A stretch of 64,000 nt of DNA. Source: Oikopleura dioica (Eukaryota; Chordata; Appendicularia; Copelata; Oikopleuridae). The stretch lies in contig OU015568.1 of assembly GCA_907165135.1 (NCBI GenBank), positions 14,082,501-14,146,500 on the forward strand, in the 5' to 3' direction. This document shows positions 56,776 to 64,000 of this stretch, one piece after another; the first letter of the stretch is position 1; each line of letters starts with the position of its first letter. The position numbers were made by a program, and so were the translations under genes. The notes under the pieces were generated by a model. It searched no databases. It was not told the DNA's origin and worked only from the letters and a program-made list of their open reading frames with translations.

Positions 56776-57032
56776 AAACCTCATTTCTATCCTATTCTTT
56801 TGTAAAAATATATTAAATAAACTTCAAATATAAAATGAGAACAACCAAATACGAATTACAAGTGAGTAATTCATTCTTAGCATTTGTTCCATTTAGAGCG
56901 ATTTTAACAAGTTTTGAAAAATAAACAAATAATGATCATTTCGAATAGAGTCCGACGGAGATTGTAATCAACTCTTGATAATTCTTCAGCATATTTCAAA
57001 TTTCAGAGATCAGCAAGCAAATATCAGAGAAA

Positions 57033-58838
57033 ATGAGGCTTGATAAGAGACTACTTCTCTCTACGCTAAACGAAAACTTCGAAAATCGACAGGCATTCGA
57101 AAAGGGCGATTTTCGATGCCCTCTTTATACAATGAGACAAGCAACTGAAATTTACAAGCGTCTCGGATTGAACGCTGCTAGATCAATTTTTCGTCTGCTG
57201 CAGTTGACTACAAGAGATACGCCGATCAGCGGGACCTTTCTTATTCGGATATTGTTCCTAGATGGGAGAATCCAAACGAATACACTCCAACTGGGTCAGA
57301 GCTTTTGGTTCCATATCGTTTTGCCGCTGACAACTTTCCCTCCGACGACATAAATTTCATCAAATCCGCGCTGGATGCTCTAACCTCTCAAATAAACGGA
57401 TGCATCACTCTATACGACGATACAGATACGGCTCTTTATCCGCATTATATAAACGTGAAGAGGTTCGATGAGAATTTCATCGTCGACCAAGGCTGTTGGT
57501 CATACATTGGCCACGTCTTTTGGAACGGGCAAAATTTGAATCTGGGCCCGAATTGCATGAGCGTCGGTACTATCCAGCACGAGTTTCTTCACGCCCTTGG
57601 TTTTTCCCACGAGCAGACGCGTGCCGACCGAGATGATCACATCAAGGTCTATTTTGACAATATCAAACCTGATTTTGCGAATAACTACGCGAAAATCCCG
57701 ACAGAAGAATGGGAAGATGTCAGTTCTCCTTACGATTTTACCTCGGTAATGCACTACGGCTCTGATTTCTTCATTACAGATGAAGCATGGGCTGCTGGCA
57801 ATTACACCATGACATATTTGAATGGTGAACCAATCTGGCCACAGCGAAACGGAGCTACAAGCATTGATATTCACCAGCTTACATACGCGTACGACGGTTT
57901 CTGTGCTGGCCAAGTTGAGTTTGAGACGTGTGATAATGGTGATCCACTGTTACCTGCAAGGTCAGAGGTCTAAAAACTAAGAACTCGATGATTTGAGATG
58001 TTTTAACCTCTTACAGACTCTGTGATGGAAACTCAGACTGCGCTGATGGCTCCGATGAGGGAGACGAATGCTTAGTAGAGTGGGGCTGTTGCGAATCATT
58101 TGAGTGAGAAAACTCTTTTGGGGCAGTTTAAAATTGAAATTTTCAGTCTTGATGGCTTTGGGCAGGTCTTTTCGAGTCCTGGATGGACTCTCGTTGGCGT
58201 TGAAAAGGAAAATAATCGGCCGTACTATACTGACGGTTCAAAAACCCTACTTTACGGTGGCTACGTCGGTGGAAACCATAACTGCGGCAGTGCTACGCCG
58301 AGTTATTACTGGGCTATTGTTGGCAAAGTTTGGGATGCAGGAGTCAATCCTGGCTGTACTGAATTCAATGATGCCCTTCTTGGCCAAGACATCGGTGTTT
58401 TTGCAACTGAATTGGTGGAAGACCCGACGGTTGCTTCATGTATGGCTTCGACAGCAACAATTTCTAACTGCGTCCCAGGTTTGTTTTATTCTAGGGCAGA
58501 GCTTATCTCCGTCTACTTATATATAATTCGCACTCTATCGCAAATACTTAAAGCTTCCTTGGAAGAGTTAGTGACATTGGTAGTGGCAAAGCCTTTTTAA
58601 GCTTTTCAAGGGCGTCAATTTGATTTCGATAACTTTTAAAACTCGCCCCTAGAGACTGATCGATTCGTTTACGAGCAAAAGAGGCCAAAGGCCCCAAAAA
58701 CCAATTGTAATAAAACCTTTTTTTCTGCTTCTTTTTCTATAAGAAAGCCAAGATGAGAACAACGCTCGTTTTGCGGAACCTGACGAGAGAGAGATGCTTG
58801 GTAACGACCCTGAGTCAGCTGAAACCAGTCAAGATTGA
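57033..58838 (+). CDS. Astacin-family zinc metalloprotease with LDLa module
   Basis: Exons 57033-57159, 57204-57960, 58017-58103, 58147-58478 and 58744-58838 close in phase (465 residues). The astacin domain begins near VPYRF. It carries HEFLHALGFSHEQTRADRDD, with the zinc-binding HExxHxxGxxH plus following Glu, and the Met-turn SVMHYGS. A following LDL-receptor class A repeat is split by an intron: FETCDNG, then LCDGNSDCADGSDEGDEC. A Cys-containing C-terminal domain I do not recognise comes next (VFSSPGWTLVGVE, YYWAIVGKVWDAG), then an acidic tail and TGA. All zinc ligands are present, so it should be active. No clear signal peptide follows the chosen ATG, so an upstream exon may be missing, although an acceptor (ATATCAG) lies 5 bp before it. 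AATAAA lies downstream. Confidence 0.88.
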
Positions 58839-58944
58839 CAATGTTGAAGGTAAGAGATAAATATTTAATAAATTTTAAATAAAATGGATTAGCCTAAAAT
58901 CGGGCTAAAGAGAAGGCAGTGCAAAGTTAACTTTGAATAAGCAG

Positions 58945-61900
58945 TTACGGTACGGGATGAAAAACGTAGCCGCCTCGGGCGAATGTTGACGGGCTTCCAG
59001 GAGTCGAGACGGCGACCATTCCTGGCGGGATTCCTCCTCCGGCGGTTGCCATATGATAATGTTGTTGACTGAGTCTCATGAAGATGTCAGACGAGAAGTT
59101 TTTGATCTAAAACAGGTGGTCATATTTATTGAAGTTATTGGTCCTACCGATTTTCTCATTTCTTCCATGTCTTCTCGGAAAGAATCGAGCGTATCTGAGC
59201 ATCGTCCACAGCCATCATCAAGGGTGTTTTTCTAAACAATAAGAACTTGAGTTGACATAAAAATAACTTACCATTCGTGTTCCATCTGGGTTGAGCAAAA
59301 CGACATAATTTCCGTCGACAAGAAAGTCTTTGGAATATAAGCCAAGGATCTGGAAGAACTTGTAGCTCGTCGCTTTTTCAAAACAAAAGGGCGGCCTGCA
59401 GAATTTTTCGTTGACGCTTTGGCGTAGCTCCTCGTAATGGATCGTCCCTCCGTTGAAAAAACACTCTTCGAAAAGATGCTCCCTGGAAAGTCGTTGGTAA
59501 AGGCGACAGAAAGGGACTTACTTGAGGTGGTCTGTTACAGCGCTGGTGACATTTCGCGCCGTTTCAACAAGAGAATCATCATCTTAATTCATTGAGATAG
59601 GTTCTCTTTTACTTTTTTCTCGTAGTTCTTACTTTCGGCTGCAGCAGACGCTTCCGGTTTTTTCGACTTCACCGAATTTTTATCCTCATTTTCAGGATAC
59701 TTCGGCTTCGAAGTTGGAGCATCTTTCCAGTTTTTCTTCGCGGGCCAGTTGTTGCTTGAATTGCCAAAAGCAGTTCGTGCGCGATCATATTTCTCCTGAT
59801 TGGAATGACCGCCCTGAAACTCGGGTTTCTTCTCCTGCAAAAAAATTAAAATCGTGAGAGGAGGATGCTTCTTACCTGACTGGGCCATTTCAAGTTTTGT
59901 TCATTATTGTTTCCATCCCAGGAATCGTCACTGTCCTCGGAATAGAAAGTCTTGGGTCGAGTTTCCTTCTTCCTTGATTTTGAAGTCAAGGTGACTTTCC
60001 TCTTGTCGTCGTCGATTTCATCGTCAACGTCAAATTTCTCCAGCTTTTGCTTCTGACCGTTTTGTGGCTTGAAACTCTTGTAGTTCGAGTATTTGGCTTT
60101 ATTTTTCTAAATGAAAAAAGCTTTAAAAGAAGCGGCAGGAGAAAGTACTAACCTTGAATGAAAACTTAGTATCAGCAGATTTCGGGACAGGCTTGCTTAT
60201 TACAGGGGAGAATTTCGGCGGAGGCTTGACGACTTTTGAAAGCATCTTCTTCTTCGTGCTTTTTTCGGCTTTTGACTTTCCAACTAGTTGAGCTATGTGC
60301 GACGTACTTTCCGAAGCTTGGGCTACCCAGACTTTATCCCCTTTCGGATTCAGCCCCTAAAAAGAAGCTGTTTATGGGAAGATTTATGGGTTGGGTTTAA
60401 CCTTTACACTGACGAGATCTGGGCAGAGCATAAGGTCTCTCTCGAATTTTTCAACAGTTCCGCATCGCTAAAGAATTCAATCAGCATTAGAAATAGATAA
60501 AATCTTACCATTCCCATGTTACTCTCAAGAAAGCCCCGAAGTTGCCAGGCAGTGGCTCCTTTAGTAGAGATCAAGTGCGCTCGGATCATCATTTTTGTTC
60601 GCGAAGGGAAAATATCCTCGTCTTCTTCCACAACTACCTTCTTGATTTCTTCAACTTTCTTCGTTGTTTTAGTTTCAGCAGGAGATTGTGCCTTCTTTTC
60701 ATTTTTCCGTTCCATGTCATTTCTTCTTGATTCTTCCACCCTTTTTTGAAGATCTCTCTTCCAGTCAGGTTCTATTTCCTCACCGTAAATCTTCTCGATT
60801 GATTCTGGCTCAGATAATTCAGACGATTCACTGCCAAGCTCATCCTTTTTGCAAATTTCATCTTCATAATCGGTCCACTCGCAATCGACCCCATCGCCGT
60901 TGATTTCAACGTCGGAATTCTCCTCGTCAGTTCGAACCTTTACTTGCTCCTTTTCACTCCTAGGTTCACTCCAGTACGAAGCGTTTTCCATCCTTGCATC
61001 AATGCCCAAGTCAAGCTCCTTGTCACGTGTTTCGTCCACAAAAGAAAAACTTTCTTTCGAAATGTTTCCGCTGCTCTGGTCCAACAGGTCGTGCGGCGAT
61101 TCTTGATTCTTGGATAAATCTTTCGAGCTCTCCGAAGTCTCTTCCGATGAGCTTTTTTGACGGCCAACGGGAACAGGAAAATGAATCTCGACTCCTTCCT
61201 CAATGCTCAACGGGCTGGTTGGAGGGTCGAAGTTTGGGGGGAGTTGGGGGCCGAAGGACGCATCTGATTCTGCAGGTGTGGCTTCTGGTCTATTAAAAGA
61301 ACTTTAGTCCATCATTGATTTTCATAAGTTTACCTGATTTCTAAGTTCTTGAGGTTCAAGATATCCTGGATATCCCTGACAACGACATCGTACGACGATG
61401 ACTCGGACGGCTTCTCGATCCAAACTTCCTCAGATGTCTCGGAACTTATCTCTTTAGCTGATTTTTCAGATTCTGAATTGGGAAGCTCTTCTGAAGACTC
61501 TTTCGATTCTTCAGATTCGGGCTCTTCGGATTCTTCTGACTGTAACTTTGGCTTCTCGGTAACACAAATTGTGTCGAACCTTTTTTCCAGCGCGGAAATG
61601 GCATCAATGAGCGAGATTTTCTCTGAACTCTTGGTTGAGTTCTGAGACTCTTTTGGCTTGAATTGCCAGTCGTCATCGTCCGAATATTGAGATGCTTCGG
61701 ACACGGGCTCTTTCGGCTTTGGCGACTCTTTCGAAACAACTCTTGATCCAAGTTCCTCGCATGATGGGAAAATTGTAATTTTAAGTTCTTGAGCTTTCTT
61801 TCGGCCAAAGTCTCCGTCAAAGTCTCTCATCTCTACTTATCAATTTTTATAATAAAGTAGACTTCTGCGAAGGACAGCGACTGTCCGTGATTTTCGAGGC

Positions 61901-62398
61901 ACCGCGATTGGCCGAGGAAAAAGTGACTCAACCTACCGAAGCTAAAAAATTTGAGGAACTGGCCCTGTCATCAGGAGGAATGGGAGTTGAGGAAATCGGT
62001 CTCATCTTTTTCTCTGCGAATGATTCTTGGCTCGAGTCGGAATCGGCGCTTTTGAGCAATCCGGGCGTTTCTAGACCGGCGGGCGTTTCTAGAACACCCC
62101 AGTCGTCTGATTCTAGTGATTCTGGCTCTCTTTTTCCTTGAAAACTCGTCTCGTAGCCAGCTTGGAAAGATGAGTTTCTCTTTGTGGGATTAGAGTTTGC
62201 ATCTTTCTTCACAGAAGAAGCAGGGATGGGGACATGAGCTCCTGGTACTTTTTGAATGTTGTACTTTCCCTTGATTTTCGCGTGGAAGGTCGTGTCATCT
62301 TCAGGACTGCTAGAATCGATCAAATCCATTGGGTTCAAATGCGCCACCCCTTGGATTCTGGCAAAGTTCTTTTGGCGAAAATTCTTAATTTTTGGCAT
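58945..62398 (-). CDS. Low-complexity acidic protein with two winged-helix-like segments
   Basis: ATG 62398. Exons 62398-61937, 61830-61334, 61289-60509 and 60467-60402 close in phase, followed by exons at ~60353-60150, 60105-59882, 59840-59640 and 59540-59000, ending GGYVFHPVP and TAA at 58945. Most of it is Ser/Glu/Lys-rich and disordered. Two segments look folded. One is MMIRAHLISTKGATAWQLRG through DLVSVKGLNPKGDKVWVAQ (~60600-60330). The other is HLKEHLFEECFFNGG through KFFQILGLYSKDFLVDGNYV (~59500-59300). Both have the helix-helix-strand rhythm of OST-HTH/LOTUS winged helices, which bind RNA or Vasa-type helicases; this is tentative. The ATG at 61830 could also be an independent start. 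The smaller plus-strand ORFs here are shadows. Confidence 0.7.
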
Positions 62399-62685
62399 TC
62401 TCTACTTCGATTTGCGTCTGTTTGACGGTTTTTTGGGGAAAATTAGACTTGCAGGTGGTGTTGGTCGTCGCTGAGTTTGGCTCAGTTCGTTGATCGTTAG
62501 ATTTACTCTCTATTTTGATGTTTTTATGAAGAAAAATTGCAGTTTTTGAGCAGTTGAGGACCTTTAGACAGCGGATCTCTTTGTCTGAACGAGAATATTC
62601 ACAGATAAAATGTCTAGAAAAGATATTATGGGAGGCGGAACTAGAATGTCTCAGTAAAATTCTTGCTTCAGAACATTGTCTTGGA

Positions 62686-63362
62686 ATGGACGCAGACACC
62701 CGATCAGCAGTTGAACACGAGCTGCGAAGATTGCGCCGCGAACACGAGGAAGAACTCGCGCGAAACAACATCCATTTCAACGTCAAAGTACGACTTTTTC
62801 TTGAGTTAGTTGTATTCTTTTAAGCCACCAAGAGCTGAACTCCGCAAGTGCTTTATTCACAACGCCGTGCCTTTCGTGGGATTTGGATTTTTGGATAATT
62901 TCATCATGTTGATTGCTGGCGACGCGATCGAGAGTTACTTCGGGTATGGTTTCTTCGTTGTTGTCAGTTTTCATCATGAATTCTTGAGGACGTACTTTCA
63001 CATTTCTGTTCTGGCCGCTGCTGGATTAGGAAACACACTTTCTGACACTATTGGCATCGTTACCGGTGATCTCGAAAATTAACTTTTCAGGGTGATAGTT
63101 TCATTCAGGTGGTTACATTGAACTTCTGGCTGATAGAATGGGCTTGCCAAAGCCAGTGTTTACGGCGCAAGAAGAAGATTCTCATGAAGCAAGATACGCC
63201 AAAACCGGTGGTCAGATGGTCGGGTATGTATTTCTCTGAATTTCAGAGTCGGAAAGAATTGCAATAAAAATATCATTTACTAGCATCATTGTCGGCTGTA
63301 TCATTGGAATGTGCCCGCTTTTGTTCTTAGGAAAGTTTCAAAATCGTAAATTTATTTCTTGA
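62686..63362 (+). CDS. TMEM65: TMEM65-like mitochondrial inner-membrane protein
   Basis: Exons 62686-62787, 62825-62943, 62989-63065, 63109-63223 and 63284-63362 close in phase and give about 163 residues. The conserved core is NAVPFVGFGFLDNFIMLIAG, AAAGLGNTLSD, and IIVGCIIGMCPLLFL, matching the TMEM65 family in order and spacing with three membrane helices. The N terminus is a short Arg/Glu-rich helix; the start ATG was chosen because a good acceptor (TTGCTTCAG) lies 13 bp before it. The frame is open further upstream but without ATG, so a targeting presequence exon may be missing. The last exon may instead splice at a GTAAAT donor (63346). Human TMEM65 lies in the mitochondrial inner membrane. 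The gene is divergent from the one at 62398, about 290 bp apart. Confidence 0.88.
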
Positions 63363-64000
63363 ATATTTTTTATGAAGAAAAAATGCTGAAACTTTCAAGA
63401 TACGGGCAAATACAATCGACCAGAAGATCCACCATTAGCCACTGCTCCTTTCCAATAAGATTTTTGCCAAAAAAAGCAACTACCTCTTTCTACTCTTTTT
63501 GTGATCTAATAAAATTAGTGAAGTTTCGTTCTCATAATTTCTTTATCCTGAGAATGTTGAAGTGCGAGTGGATGATCGTTCCTGAGCAGTAACGTTGATT
63601 TGGTTGTTTCAGTGATAATTTGATTTCCTGCCGAGCTTGAAAGGTCCCCCTTATCGGATTGACGCGCTCGCCTCTTGCCCTTTCAGAGTTGGCTTCGAAA
63701 TTAACGCAAAATTTGTATAATGTGAGTACATCTTGCTCTGATCTTCGAATCCTGTTCTAAAAAACTGTATCCAGGATACAGTATCCTTCTGAGCGAGCAC
63801 TAACATTCTGGAGCAACTCTAACGCATCGACCACAGACTCCACCGCTCCCTCGACCATGATATTTTCTCCAAGCTGATTTTATTGTCCGATAACTCGAGG
63901 AGTCCCTCTCCCAATCCTGTGGCTCTATCGTGAAAGGTTGCGGTTTGTCTTACACCCAAAAAAGCACTCTGAGTTATTTTAAATAGTATTATTTATTCAC
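63363..64000. other. Right-hand end, no firm gene
   Basis: About 640 bp. A minus-strand ATG at 63858 opens a 34-codon frame (MVEGAVESVVDALELLQ) that could be a first exon, with low confidence. A short hairpin, CTGTATCC-A-GGATACAG, lies near 63770. Nothing else seen. Confidence 0.4.

Noticed and set aside
63757-63858. Minus-strand ATG with MVEGAVESVV frame near the right edge
   Set aside because: Only about 34 codons before a stop, donor unclear and the rest of any gene is not visible; kept only as a remark.

Overview
The window reads as a stretch of compact animal nuclear genome. The genes are intron-rich with mostly 40-65 bp GT-AG introns. Several start codons lie just downstream of a good splice acceptor with no visible upstream exon, as expected if a spliced leader is trans-spliced on. 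Some introns appear to need GC or GA donors, a short interstitial array is of the TTAGGG type, and the protein set is chordate-like or metazoan-like (CaMKII, ALK/LTK-type glycine-rich domain, TMEM65, astacin, PLAT, LU/Ly6-like). An appendicularian tunicate of the Oikopleura kind is the best fit. That is an inference from gene architecture, not from a database match.

Layout. 1-2219 (+): 3' part of a coiled-coil gene with a tail of FF-x-P repeats. 2556-4417 (+): protein with an ALK/LTK-type glycine-rich domain and no kinase. 5410-7195 (-): disordered Ser/Pro-rich protein. 7216-22181: about 15 kb without a convincing protein gene, holding one tRNA-Lys(UUU). 22182-26852 (-): a complete CaMKII gene. 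It has two alternative versions of the exon encoding the helix and catalytic loop ending in HRDLK, a small inverted-repeat element in the intron between them, and linker exons that suggest further isoforms. 28.8-33.5 kb: a cluster of three non-autonomous inverted-repeat elements with pentamer satellites. 35542-38316 (-): C2H2 zinc-finger gene, then two tiny divergent ORFs at 38.9 kb. 39232-41540 (-): unrecognised protein. 41699-43701 (-): membrane protein with LU (Ly6/uPAR-like) modules. 45191-47781 (-): acidic protein ending in two PLAT domains. 49125-49151: interstitial telomere-type repeat. 51217-58838 (+): three extracellular-type genes in a row, namely a DPP-family pseudo-peptidase with no catalytic serine, a secreted EGF/Thr-rich protein starting 55 bp downstream (operon-like spacing), and an astacin metalloprotease with an LDLa module. 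58945-62398 (-): low-complexity protein with two possible winged-helix segments. 62686-63362 (+): TMEM65, divergent from the previous gene.

Most exon models were checked for reading phase by hand. Where the phases do not close (5' ends of several genes, two CaMKII linker exons, the ALK-like gene) this is stated in the entry. The most interesting items are the tandem alternative CaMKII catalytic-loop exons, the kinase-less ALK-type protein, the DPP homologue with Glu at the nucleophile position, and a foldback transposon whose ends are themselves hairpins.
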